Numbered from the stretch's first letter, positions 1 through 7,645 are shown. The stretch: DNA of 36,869 nt from Bacteroidales bacterium (GCA_004553485.1 SFLG01000007.1:1-36869), one strand, 5' to 3'. Numbers and translations: made by a program. Notes: generated by a model not told the origin, from the sequence alone.

Positions 1-324
1 CCCAATTTCTGTTAACGCAGGGTCGCATATTTTGGGATGGATTTTGATTTGTGAAGATGGAGTGTAGCGAGCTACACGACTGATGAACAAATCGAAAGAT
101 GCCCAAAAGATGCGATGCCAAAGCAAATATAAAATACAAGTCACACGTTATCAAATAATAAAATTTAACATTAAAATGCCCCATTCCATTAATGTTACTG
201 CCTTCGCGAACACCTTTTGGCATCTTCGCCGTTTCGGTTCAGTCGTTATGGACCCCCATAACTCCTTCACCTCAACGACAAATCTGCTCAAAAGCTGCCC
301 GCCCTGCGTTAACATAAATTAGGG
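1..324. mobile_element. MITE-like or invertible element with terminal inverted repeats
   Basis: Bases 1-22 and 302-324 are inverted repeats. The inner 13 bases (TGTTAACGCAGGG at 10-22, its complement at 302-314) match exactly, and the outer 9-10 bases match with one substitution and one extra base. The interior has no convincing gene. It holds a long imperfect hairpin (arms about 25-52 and 87-115) with a 7-bp apical stem at 62-68/71-77. A second hairpin lies at 245-251/256-262. The sequence at 96-109 also recurs inverted at 214-226. A leftward promoter lies at 124-154. The size and layout suit either a small non-autonomous transposon or an invertible promoter segment. The window begins at the left repeat, so the true left edge and any target duplication cannot be seen. 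Confidence 0.55.
124..154 (-). promoter_or_regulatory. leftward promoter inside the element
   Basis: Read on the minus strand, TATATTTG at 131-124 fits the Bacteroidota -7 box TAnnTTTG exactly. A TTTG lies 20 nt upstream of it, the expected place for the -33 box. Transcription would begin near 118 and run left through the long hairpin and out across the left repeat, towards whatever lies before this window. No equally good promoter faces kdsA. Confidence 0.5.
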
Positions 325-349
325 GAACGGGCTCTAAACAACAAACCCA

Positions 350-1168
350 ATGGACACTCTATCATACCTCCAGTCGTCGCCCGTCGGCAACTTTTTCCTG
401 CTGGCCGGCCCCTGCGTAATCGAGGGCGAGGACATGGCACTCGACATCGCGTCGAAGGTTGTGCCGCTGTGCAGCCGCCTGGGCATCCCCTACGTCTTCA
501 AAGGCAGCTACCGCAAGGCCAACCGCTCGCGCATCGACTCGTTCACCGGCATCGGCGATGAAAAGGCGCTGAAGGTGCTGGCAAAGGTGAGCGCCGAGTT
601 CGGCGTACCCGTCGTCACCGACATCCACCTGCCCGAGGAGGCCGAAATGGCCGCCGAGTACGTCGACATCCTGCAGATTCCGGCCTTCCTCTGCCGCCAA
701 ACCGACCTACTGGTGGCAGCGGCCAAGACCGGCAAGATGGTGAATATCAAGAAGGGACAGTTCCTGGCACCCTCGTCGATGCGCTTTGCCGTCGATAAGG
801 TTCGCGCCGCCGGAGGCACACAGATTGCCCTCACCGAACGCGGCACTACCTTCGGCTACGGCGACCTCATCGTCGACATGCGCGGCATACCCGAGATGAA
901 GCAGACCGGCGTGCCCGTCATCGTCGACGTCACCCACTCGCTGCAGCAGCCCAACACCGCCGGAGGCGTGACGGGAGGCCGCCCCGAGATGATAGAGACC
1001 ATAGCGCGGGCATCTGTTGCGGCGGGATGCGACGGCATCTTTATCGAGACGCACCAGAACCCCGCGGTGGCAAAGAGCGACGGCGCAAACATGCTGCCCC
1101 TGCACCAGCTGCCCGAGCTGCTCGAGCATCTGTCGGCCATCCGCTCGACAATCAACTCGTTCAAATGA
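350..1168 (+). CDS. kdsA: 3-deoxy-8-phosphooctulonate synthase (KdsA)
   Basis: KdsA condenses arabinose 5-phosphate with phosphoenolpyruvate to give KDO 8-phosphate, the precursor of the inner sugar of LPS. The 272 residues form one TIM-barrel domain, close to the usual 280. Family signatures are visible in order: AGPCVIE near residue 20, FKGSYRKANRSR, DIHLPEE, LQIPAFLCRQTDLL, NIKKGQF, LTERGTTFGYGDLIVDMR and PVIVDVTHS. Cys22 in GPCVIE occupies the position that is Cys in metal-dependent KdsA and Asn in the E. coli metal-independent type, so a metal-dependent enzyme is inferred. ATG 350 is the first start that gives the full barrel. There is no Shine-Dalgarno sequence and no recognisable forward promoter between the upstream element and the gene. 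It may be co-transcribed with the TPR gene 76 nt downstream. Confidence 0.97.
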   Translation: MDTLSYLQSSPVGNFFLLAGPCVIEGEDMALDIASKVVPLCSRLGIPYVFKGSYRKANRSRIDSFTGIGDEKALKVLAKVSAEFGVPVVTDIHLPEEAEMAAEYVDILQIPAFLCRQTDLLVAAAKTGKMVNIKKGQFLAPSSMRFAVDKVRAAGGTQIALTERGTTFGYGDLIVDMRGIPEMKQTGVPVIVDVTHSLQQPNTAGGVTGGRPEMIETIARASVAAGCDGIFIETHQNPAVAKSDGANMLPLHQLPELLEHLSAIRSTINSFK

Positions 1169-1244
1169 CAGTCCGCCCGGCACGGGACATCCGGCACGGG
1201 CGCATATACACCAACATTGCATTTCCCCAAAAAACAATCAACCT

Positions 1245-2837
1245 ATGCGAATACGCACATTTGCCGCCGCCGCGGCCCTCGTCCTGACCCTGTCGGCACA
1301 CGCCCAGCGCGGTATAGACAACCCGATGACACGCGCAGTGCTCCAGGTATACGAAAAACAGCTGCAGGAGGACCCGTCCGACTGGGAGACATGGATGGCA
1401 CGTGCCAACGAATACTACATGCACAACGAGTACCTGCGCAGCCTCAACGACGTCGACAACGCGCTCAAATACATCCCCGAGAACAAAAAGGCCGAGCGCT
1501 TTGATGCCCTGCTCCTGCGCGCCAACATCTACACCGAGACCGGCCGCAACGCCGAGGCCCTCAACGACCTCAACTCGGCCGTAGCGCTGATGCCGTCGAG
1601 CTACGTCGCCCTCTACCTGCGCGCCAACACGCTGTACAGCCTGGGACGCTACGACGAGGCGTCGGCCGACTACAAACGCCTGCAGCGCATCAACCAGCGC
1701 AGCCCGGACGCTCTTGTGGGCCTGGCGCGTATCGCCGTCAAGGAGAACAACCTCGGCACCGCCAACGAGCTGCTCGACCAGGCCGTGGCGATGGACCCCA
1801 ACAACTCGGAATACTATGTGCGCCGCGCCGACGTGCGCAAGCAGATGGGCCTGACACGCGACGCCGTCGACGACCTCGTCCTCGCCGTCTCGATAAACTC
1901 GGACGACTCGCGCGCCATCCAGCACCTCGTCGACCTGGGCAAGAGCGACTATCCCACTGTCATCGCCGGACTTACGTCGGCAATACAGCAGGCTCCGCGC
2001 GTGGGCATGTTCCCCTACATCCGCGGCGTCATCGCCCAGGCCCACTACAACTACAAGGCCGCCCTGGACGACTTTAAGGCCATCAACGACAAGCAGTTGT
2101 ACAACTACCACGGCATCTACGCCTCGATGGCCGAGTGCCAGCTTGCCCTCGGCCGCTACGACGAGGCGCTGCAGAATGTCGAGACTGCCATCTCGATGGA
2201 CGCCAACTCGGCCGGTCACTTCATCCTCAAGGCGCAGATACTGCGCGCCTTAGGCCGTCCCGCCGAGGCCTTCGACATCGCCCTCAAAGCTTCGGTGATG
2301 AACGGCGGCTCAAACGAGGCGCTGGTCGAGATGGGCCTGTGCCGCGCCGGCGAAGGCAAGTGGCAGGAGGCCGCCGACCTCTTCGGCGAGGCCTCGCTCG
2401 ACAATCCCGACTCGCCCGAGTTGCTGATGCTACGCGCCTGGGTTTTGGGCAAGCACCTCAACCAGCCCGTCGCCGCCGCCGGCTTCTACGGCAAGGTTGT
2501 CGACCTCGAAGGCTGGGACCTCGACAACGTGCGCTCGCTCAAGGGCTTTGCCCAGCTCCTTAACGGCGACCGCGAACAGGCCGTGAAATGGATCGAGAAC
2601 ATCCTCGCCACCGTCCCTGACAAGGACGGCTTCGTCCACTACATGGGCGCCTGCTTCTACACCGTCGCCGGCGACAACGAGCGCGCCATCGCCCTGGCCC
2701 ACAAGGCAATGGAGCTTGGCTATGCCAACTACTACGAATGGATGACGCTCAACGACGGCCTCTGCACCGTTGCCCTCCTCCGCGACGACCTCAGCTTCCT
2801 GCGCCTGATCGAAAAGTACAAATATCTGTGGGATTGA
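1245..2837 (+). CDS. secreted tetratricopeptide-repeat protein
   Basis: This 530-residue protein has a clear Sec signal peptide (MRIRTFAAAAALVLTLSAHA, cleavage before QRG), so it should be periplasmic. The mature part is almost wholly helical TPR repeats, for example around residues 75-110 (LLLRANIYTETGRNAEA), 110-145 (LYLRANTLYSLGRYDEA), 170-205, and 280-320 (ASMAECQLALGRYDEAL). At least eight units can be recognised by the A-x-x-x-x-x-G-x-x-x-x-A spacing. No enzymatic domain is seen. TPR proteins of this type in Bacteroidota usually act as scaffolds in envelope complexes, and the partner cannot be read from the sequence. The start was placed at 1245 because the open frame upstream overlaps kdsA out of frame and lacks the signal peptide context. 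Confidence 0.85.
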   Translation: MRIRTFAAAAALVLTLSAHAQRGIDNPMTRAVLQVYEKQLQEDPSDWETWMARANEYYMHNEYLRSLNDVDNALKYIPENKKAERFDALLLRANIYTETGRNAEALNDLNSAVALMPSSYVALYLRANTLYSLGRYDEASADYKRLQRINQRSPDALVGLARIAVKENNLGTANELLDQAVAMDPNNSEYYVRRADVRKQMGLTRDAVDDLVLAVSINSDDSRAIQHLVDLGKSDYPTVIAGLTSAIQQAPRVGMFPYIRGVIAQAHYNYKAALDDFKAINDKQLYNYHGIYASMAECQLALGRYDEALQNVETAISMDANSAGHFILKAQILRALGRPAEAFDIALKASVMNGGSNEALVEMGLCRAGEGKWQEAADLFGEASLDNPDSPELLMLRAWVLGKHLNQPVAAAGFYGKVVDLEGWDLDNVRSLKGFAQLLNGDREQAVKWIENILATVPDKDGFVHYMGACFYTVAGDNERAIALAHKAMELGYANYYEWMTLNDGLCTVALLRDDLSFLRLIEKYKYLWD

Positions 2838-2883
2838 CGGCGTGTCCGCCAATCCCAAGTAATGGCAATCCTGCTGTTTGCAG

Positions 2884-2968
2884 TATCGGCGCCTTCGGCG
2901 CGGTATTGGCAGGCGTTGCCAGCGGTATTGGCCGCCGCGCGGCAGTAAAACACTGCTGCGCGGCGGCC
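2884..2968. repeat. GCCAATACCGC-core hairpin repeat, copy 1
   Basis: Downstream of the TPR gene, read on the minus strand, the core GCCAATACCGC occurs twice, 22 nt apart. Each copy is next to a small GC hairpin such as GGCGCC-ttc-GGCGC at about 2889-2903. The right side (about 2930-2968) is a larger inverted repeat built on CCGCGCGGC and GCGCGGCGG. The same core and hairpin layout occurs again at 27331-27410, so this is a dispersed intergenic repeat family and not a simple terminator. Confidence 0.6.
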
Positions 2969-2980
2969 GGTGCTGTGCTA

Positions 2981-3034
2981 TGGGGCCGGTTGGACTTATT
3001 GGTCTAATTAGTCTTATAGGGCCAATTGGGGGGC
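2981..3034. repeat. 9-bp periodic array, CTAATTAG type
   Basis: Six consecutive 9-bp units, with units such as TTGGTCTAA (2999-3007) and TTAGTCTTA (3008-3016), diverge by a few bases each. The phase is kept exactly from 2981 to 3034. The array lies between the TPR gene and the coiled-coil gene. Related arrays are at 7601-7645 and 27613-27690. Confidence 0.6.
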
Positions 3035-3094
3035 ATTCGGGGGGATGTTGCGCGTTTTTTGGCGGTTTGGTACTGAGGTTTAAATTTTTTTTGC

Positions 3095-3102
3095 TATATT
3101 TG
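3095..3102 (+). promoter_or_regulatory. -7 box of the coiled-coil/zapA operon
   Basis: TATATTTG matches TAnnTTTG exactly. No TTG lies at the ideal 19-21 nt upstream; the nearest TTTG is at 3066-3069, 25 nt away. Transcription would start near 3109, leaving a leader of only about 10 nt before ATG 3119. Confidence 0.55.
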
Positions 3103-3118
3103 TGGAAATTTGCAACCT

Positions 3119-3412
3119 ATGGCAAAGGAACTTCAAGAAACACTGTCACGTATAGCCGAAAAACATCGTTTTCTGGCGGCGCGGTACCAGGCTTTGCTTG
3201 ACCAGAACAACAGCCTGAAGGAGCGCGTCGCCGAGCTTGAAAAACAGGTGGCCGACCGTGACAGTCGTCTCGAAAAACTGGAGACACGCAGCGAATATCT
3301 TGAAATCTCGTCTGCTATCGCTCCCAATTTTTCCGAGTTGGAGTCTACCCGCGACATGGTTGCGGAATTAGTGCGGGAGATAGACCGCTGCATCGCCGAC
3401 CTAAACACCTGA
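3119..3412 (+). CDS. small coiled-coil protein preceding zapA
   Basis: This 97-residue soluble protein has heptad-like spacing over residues 15-65 (QALLDQNNSLKERVAELEKQ), predicting a long coiled coil. It has no catalytic motif and no signal peptide. It sits 60 nt before zapA on the same strand, behind its own promoter. Inference: it may be a divisome-associated coiled-coil partner of ZapA, in the manner of ZapB, but sequence similarity to ZapB is not evident. An in-frame TTG at 3110 would add three residues, but ATG 3119 is the better start. Confidence 0.75.
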   Translation: MAKELQETLSRIAEKHRFLAARYQALLDQNNSLKERVAELEKQVADRDSRLEKLETRSEYLEISSAIAPNFSELESTRDMVAELVREIDRCIADLNT

Positions 3413-3472
3413 CGCGCCGCAAAAAACCCTTCACAACACGACGCCAAGGATGTCTAAGGCCTTGTAACACAA

Positions 3473-3826
3473 ATGGAAGAGAACCGTAAACAAAACATAT
3501 CGATAAAAATCGGCGACCACAAGCGCATGTCGATGAACATCGACCCGGCCGAGGAAGAGCTCATACGCAAAGCTGAGCACTATGTCAACTATGTGCTTGA
3601 CGGTATGAAGCGTATGTTCTCGGGCGAATCAGTCTCTGAGCAGACAGCGCGCACAGCCTTTCAGTTTGCCAAGCTGTATCTCGAACAGCAGCAGGCCCTC
3701 AGCCTGCAGGACAGCGAGCTGAAACGCTTTGAAGCCGAGTTGGACCGACTGCTCGAACTTGTACCGGCCGAAAGCAAATCGACACCGACCGATAACGACG
3801 GGGGCACCCCCGCGGCTCAGAGCTGA
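3473..3826 (+). CDS. zapA: cell division protein ZapA
   Basis: ZapA binds FtsZ and bundles its filaments at the division site. The 117-residue protein has the N-terminal beta region ISIKIGDHKRMSMNIDPAEEELIRKAEHYVN followed by a long helix (about 40-100) that forms the dimer and tetramer coiled coil. The last 17 residues (KSTPTDNDGG...) are a low-complexity tail. It follows the coiled-coil gene and probably shares its promoter. The downstream order zapA, gap, rny is typical of Bacteroidales. Confidence 0.9.
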   Translation: MEENRKQNISIKIGDHKRMSMNIDPAEEELIRKAEHYVNYVLDGMKRMFSGESVSEQTARTAFQFAKLYLEQQQALSLQDSELKRFEAELDRLLELVPAESKSTPTDNDGGTPAAQS

Positions 3827-3983
3827 CAGCCACGGGCTTAGCCCGCAGGACGGCCTCGCGCCACGCCCCGTCGACGGGTCAGCCCCTCTTTCATTTATCT
3901 ATCGCACGGACATTCCGTCCACATCCCGCACCACGGCAGCAGAGGCTTCCGTGGACGTGCTGTTTCAGCACACCCCGCATCCT
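3822..3983 (+). ncRNA. candidate structured RNA between zapA and rny (possibly 6S-like)
   Basis: A GC-rich, hairpin-rich block sits inside the 304-nt gap; the remainder to 4130 is AT-rich with no visible gene. A possible closing stem pairs CCACGG 3830-3835 with CCGTGG 3949-3954. An inner stem pairs CCTCT 3885-3889 with AGAGG 3941-3945, and an apical stem pairs ACGGA 3906-3910 with TCCGT 3914-3918. Between the inner and apical stems lies an AT-rich strand (3890-3905) that could form a bubble. GTGCTG 3957-3962 and CAGCAC 3966-3971 form a 3' hairpin. A rod with a central bubble suits 6S RNA, and ssrS follows zapA in gammaproteobacteria. I cannot confirm homology by eye. Confidence 0.35.
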
Positions 3984-4130
3984 TAACATTTTCAACCACT
4001 TAACAAAATATTTCAATCATCATAATACCAAACTTAAACCATACCAAAGCACCCTTTTTTACAAACGATTACTGACATAAGACTTAAATAGACATCACAT
4101 TTAACAACCAGATTTTAAACAGTTTATAAT

Positions 4131-5672
4131 ATGCCATTAATAGCAACATTAGCAATAGCGGTTGTCGCCGTCTGCCTGGCCATCCTGGGCACGGTGCTTG
4201 TGCAGCGCAACATGGCGCACACCCGCGCAAAACAGATTATCGCCGACGCCGAACGCGAAGGCGAGGACTTGAAGAAAGGCAAAATTCTTGAAGGCCGCGA
4301 ACAGGCCATGCAGATTACCGGCGACGCCGAAAAGGCCGCCAACCAGCGCATGGCAAAGGTGCAGCAGGCCGAGGCCCGTCAGAAGCAGCGCGAGCTCACC
4401 CTCAACCAGCAGCAGGGCGAGAACCAGCGCATGCGCAACGAGATAGACCAGGAACGCCGTCGCCTCGACGACGGATTTGCCGCTCTCGAAGTAAAGAAAT
4501 CCGAGCTGGACGCCCTCACCGCCAACGCCCGCGAGACCCTCGAGCACATCTCGGGGATGTCGTCCGAAGAGGCCAAGGAGAAGCTCGTCGAGTCGCTCAA
4601 GGACGAGGCCAAGACTGCCGCCGCTGCCTACATCAACGACATTATGGACGATGCCCGCATCAACGCCAACAAAGAGGCCAAGCGCATAATCATCCAGACC
4701 ATCCAGCGCACCGCCACCGAAACCGCCATCGAGAACTCGGTGACAGTGTTCCACATCGACTCGGACGAAATCAAAGGCCGCATCATCGGCCGCGAGGGCC
4801 GCAACATCCGCGCCCTGGAGGCCGCCACCGGCATCGAGATTATTGTCGATGACACCCCGGAGGCCATCGTACTGTCAGGCTTCGACCCCGTGCGCCGCGA
4901 GGTGGCACGCCTTGCCCTGCACCAGCTCGTCGCCGACGGCCGCATCCACCCCGCCCGCATCGAGGAGGTGGTGGCAAAGGTGCGCAAGCAGATTGAGGAA
5001 GAGATTATCGAGACCGGCAAGCGCACGGCCATCGACCTCGGCATCCACGGTCTGCACCCCGACCTCATCCGCCTGGTGGGTAAGATGAAATACCGCTCGA
5101 GCTACGGCCAGAACCTGCTCCAGCACTCGCGCGAGACGGCCAACCTCTGCGCCATCATGGCCAGCGAGCTCGGCCTCAACCCCAAGAAGGCGCGCCGCGC
5201 CGGCCTGCTCCACGACATAGGCAAAGTGCCCGACGAGGAGCCCGAGCTGCCGCACGCACTGCTGGGCATGAAGCTTGCCGAGAAGTACAAGGAGAAGCCC
5301 GAAATCTGCAACGCCATCGGCGCCCACCACGACGAGATAGAGCAGACATCGCTGCTGGCGCCCATCGTCCAGGTCTGCGACGCCATCTCCGGCGCTCGTC
5401 CCGGCGCACGCCGCGAAGTGGTGGAGGCATACATCAAGCGCCTCAAGGACCTAGAGCAGCTGGCCCTCAGCTACCCCGGCGTGGTCAAGACCTACGCCAT
5501 CCAGGCCGGTCGAGAGCTGCGCGTGATAGTCGGCGCCGACAAAATCGACGACAACGAGACCGAAAAGCTCAGCGCCGAGATAGCTCGCCGCATCCAGGAC
5601 GAGCTCACCTACCCCGGCCAGGTCAAGATTACCGTAATACGCGAGACACGCTCGGTTGCCTTCGCCAAATAA
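4131..5672 (+). CDS. rny: ribonuclease Y
   Basis: RNase Y is the membrane-anchored endoribonuclease that starts mRNA decay. The 513 residues show the full family architecture. There is one N-terminal transmembrane helix (about 3-24) and a long charged coiled coil (30-200). A KH RNA-binding domain follows with GRIIGREG at 216-223, then a metal-dependent HD domain with H332, the HD pair 361-362 in LLHDIGK, H399/H400 and D417. The length equals the usual size. The leader is AT-rich with no clear TAnnTTTG box. ricT follows after 24 nt, so the two are probably one transcript. Confidence 0.97.
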   Translation: MPLIATLAIAVVAVCLAILGTVLVQRNMAHTRAKQIIADAEREGEDLKKGKILEGREQAMQITGDAEKAANQRMAKVQQAEARQKQRELTLNQQQGENQRMRNEIDQERRRLDDGFAALEVKKSELDALTANARETLEHISGMSSEEAKEKLVESLKDEAKTAAAAYINDIMDDARINANKEAKRIIIQTIQRTATETAIENSVTVFHIDSDEIKGRIIGREGRNIRALEAATGIEIIVDDTPEAIVLSGFDPVRREVARLALHQLVADGRIHPARIEEVVAKVRKQIEEEIIETGKRTAIDLGIHGLHPDLIRLVGKMKYRSSYGQNLLQHSRETANLCAIMASELGLNPKKARRAGLLHDIGKVPDEEPELPHALLGMKLAEKYKEKPEICNAIGAHHDEIEQTSLLAPIVQVCDAISGARPGARREVVEAYIKRLKDLEQLALSYPGVVKTYAIQAGRELRVIVGADKIDDNETEKLSAEIARRIQDELTYPGQVKITVIRETRSVAFAK

Positions 5673-5696
5673 CCCAACGCCGAAAGTCATCCTTCA

Positions 5697-7139
5697 ATGA
5701 CCGAAGAAAACAATATAAACACCGCCCCCGGCCAGGCACCCGCCCCGCACGACAGCAAGCCCGAAGCCGTTGAGACCGACGCTGTTGCCGCCAAGGACGA
5801 AGCCGCCGACGCCGCTGCCGTGGAGTCGGACGCCGTCACCGTCGAGGTCGACGCCGAGGCCGTCGAGCCACTGCGCGCCGACAACGACGACGACCGCTCG
5901 GCCGTGGCCGACGTCGACGCCGAGGCCGAAGGGTCGCGACGCGTATGCAGCCGCTGCGACGTGCGCCCCGCTCCACGCGGACACCTGCAAAGCTACAACT
6001 GGCTGTGGGACGTCCCCGGCGGATATGCCGACGACGACATCGTGGAGGTGCAGTTCAAGAACACCCGCAAGGGCTTTTACCGCAACAGCGCCGCCCTGCC
6101 CCTCAAAGTGGGCGACATGGTGGCCGTGGAGGCACAGCCCGGACACGACATCGGCCGCGTGACAATGGTGGGCGCGCTGGTGCGCCTGCAGATGCGCAAA
6201 GCCTTTGTCAAGCCCAACGCCGAGATACGCAGCGTCTTCCGCCTCGCCAAACCCGCCGACCTCGAAAAGTACGAGGAGGCAAAGGCGCGCGAGGAGGACA
6301 CGATGATACGCGCACGCAAGATTGCCGAAGACCTCAACCTCAACATGAAAATCGGCGACGTCGAGTTTCAGGGCGACGGCAACAAGGCCATCTTCTACTA
6401 CATCGCCGACGAGCGCGTCGACTTCCGCCAGCTCATCAAGGTGCTGGCCGAGAACTTCCGCGTGCGCATCGAGATGAAGCAGATAGGCGCGCGCCAGGAG
6501 GCCGGCCGCATCGGCGGCATCGGTCCCTGCGGACGCCCCCTGTGCTGCGCCTCGTGGATGTCCAACTTCAGCAGCGTGGCCACCGGTGCCGCCCGCATAC
6601 AGGACATCTCGCTCAACCCGCAAAAGCTTGCCGGACAGTGCGCAAAGCTGAAGTGCTGCCTCAACTTCGAGGTTGACGCATATATGGAGGCCTCGCGCAA
6701 CCTGCCGCCCAAGAATGTGCGCCTCGAGACTCAGGACGCCACCTTCTACCACTTCAAGACCGATGTCTTCCGCCGCGAAATCACCTACTCGTCCGACAAG
6801 AACATCGCCGCCAACCTGGTCACCCTCGATCCCGAGCGCGTGTTCGAGATCATACGCATGAACGAGGCCGGCGAAAAGCCCGCCACCCTGCAGCGCGAGA
6901 AGGACGCCCCCAGCCCCAAGGACGCATACAACGACCTCCTCGACCAGGACGAGCTGACACGCTTCGACAACAAGCGCCGCAAGAAGAAAAAGAAGGGCGG
7001 CCAGAACAAGGACAAAGGCCAGGCCAACGCCGAGCCCCGCAACAACGCCGCCCCGAAGGACAACAAGCCCGGGCCCTCGCGCAACAAGAAAAAACGCCAG
7101 GGCGGACAGCCGGGCCCCAAGCCAGACACGGAATTATGA
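5697..7139 (+). CDS. ricT: PSP1-domain protein, RicT (YaaT) homologue
   Basis: In Bacillus, RicT is the iron-sulfur subunit of the Y-complex that steers RNase Y to particular transcripts. The central PSP1 region here (about 95-340) carries the conserved cysteine pattern GPCGRPLCC (Cys278, 283, 284) and GQCAKLKCC (Cys315, 320, 321), closely resembling the RicT signature. Two things are unusual. An N-terminal extension of about 80 residues is very acidic and Ala/Val-rich, followed by a CxxC at 84-87. A C-terminal tail of about 90 residues is Lys/Asn/Gly-rich (RRKKKKKGG). The total is 480 residues against about 275 in Bacillus. The gene starts 24 nt after rny and overlaps gldH by 4 nt (ATGA). 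Confidence 0.88.
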   Translation: MTEENNINTAPGQAPAPHDSKPEAVETDAVAAKDEAADAAAVESDAVTVEVDAEAVEPLRADNDDDRSAVADVDAEAEGSRRVCSRCDVRPAPRGHLQSYNWLWDVPGGYADDDIVEVQFKNTRKGFYRNSAALPLKVGDMVAVEAQPGHDIGRVTMVGALVRLQMRKAFVKPNAEIRSVFRLAKPADLEKYEEAKAREEDTMIRARKIAEDLNLNMKIGDVEFQGDGNKAIFYYIADERVDFRQLIKVLAENFRVRIEMKQIGARQEAGRIGGIGPCGRPLCCASWMSNFSSVATGAARIQDISLNPQKLAGQCAKLKCCLNFEVDAYMEASRNLPPKNVRLETQDATFYHFKTDVFRREITYSSDKNIAANLVTLDPERVFEIIRMNEAGEKPATLQREKDAPSPKDAYNDLLDQDELTRFDNKRRKKKKKGGQNKDKGQANAEPRNNAAPKDNKPGPSRNKKKRQGGQPGPKPDTEL

Positions 7140-7600
7140 AACCGATGCGATTTTTGCCCGTCCTCGCCGCCGCGGCAGCCCTGCTGACGGCCGCCTCGTG
7201 CGACCGCCCGTCGTACCGCCTGTCGCAGTGGCACACCCTCGACAACGGCGGCTGGGCCTACGCCGACACGCTGACCTTCAACAACGACGACGCCGACACC
7301 CTCGAGGTGGGACGCGTCGTGGTGGGCGTGCGCCATACGGCCAACTACCCGTACTCCAACCTGTGGATGGAGATGTCGTACGACGCCGGCGACACTGTGC
7401 CGGCCCTCGACACCCTCGAGGTGCGCCTTGCCGACACCTTCGGCCACTGGTATGGCTCGGGCAACGGCTCGTCGTATCAGTTCACCGACACCATCACCCC
7501 GCGGCGGCGCATCGTCCCCGGCACAAAGGTGCACCTGCGCCACATCATGCGCATGGACACCGTGCCCGAGCTCGAGCAGATAGGCCTAACCTTTTTGTAG
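7136..7600 (+). CDS. gldH: gliding motility lipoprotein GldH family
   Basis: GldH is a lipoprotein first tied to gliding in Flavobacterium; non-gliding Bacteroidales keep homologues of unclear role. This 154-residue protein has a lipoprotein signal (VLAAAAALLTAASC) with the lipidated Cys at 21, followed by a mainly beta domain with the family-like LWMEMSYD, VRLADTFGHWYGSGNGSSY and VHLRHIMRMDTVPEL segments. It begins inside the ricT stop codon (4-nt overlap), which implies translational coupling. A 9-bp repeat array starts directly after its stop codon. Confidence 0.85.
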   Translation: MKPMRFLPVLAAAAALLTAASCDRPSYRLSQWHTLDNGGWAYADTLTFNNDDADTLEVGRVVVGVRHTANYPYSNLWMEMSYDAGDTVPALDTLEVRLADTFGHWYGSGNGSSYQFTDTITPRRRIVPGTKVHLRHIMRMDTVPELEQIGLTFL

Positions 7601-7645
7601 GGCAATTGGGCTAATTGGGCTAATTAGACTAATTTGCCCTATTGC
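7601..7645. repeat. 9-bp periodic array, CTAATTAG type
   Basis: Five units in exact 9-bp phase begin at the base after the gldH stop codon, for example GCTAATTGG (7610-7618) and GCTAATTAG (7619-7627). The central CTAATTAG is a perfect palindrome. The array is related to those at 2981-3034 and 27613-27690. Confidence 0.65.

Noticed and set aside
10..314. Integron attC site, suggested by GTTAAC in the inverted ends
   Set aside because: The internal spacing and hairpins do not match attC structure, and there is no integrase or cassette gene in view.
83..322. 79-codon open frame inside the left-edge element
   Set aside because: It runs through the long hairpin, the promoter and the right inverted repeat and has no recognisable domain or plausible composition.
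2878..3201. Collagen-like peptide (GLIGLISLIGPIGG)
   Set aside because: This is the same 9-bp array read as codons, and it overlaps the coiled-coil gene out of frame.
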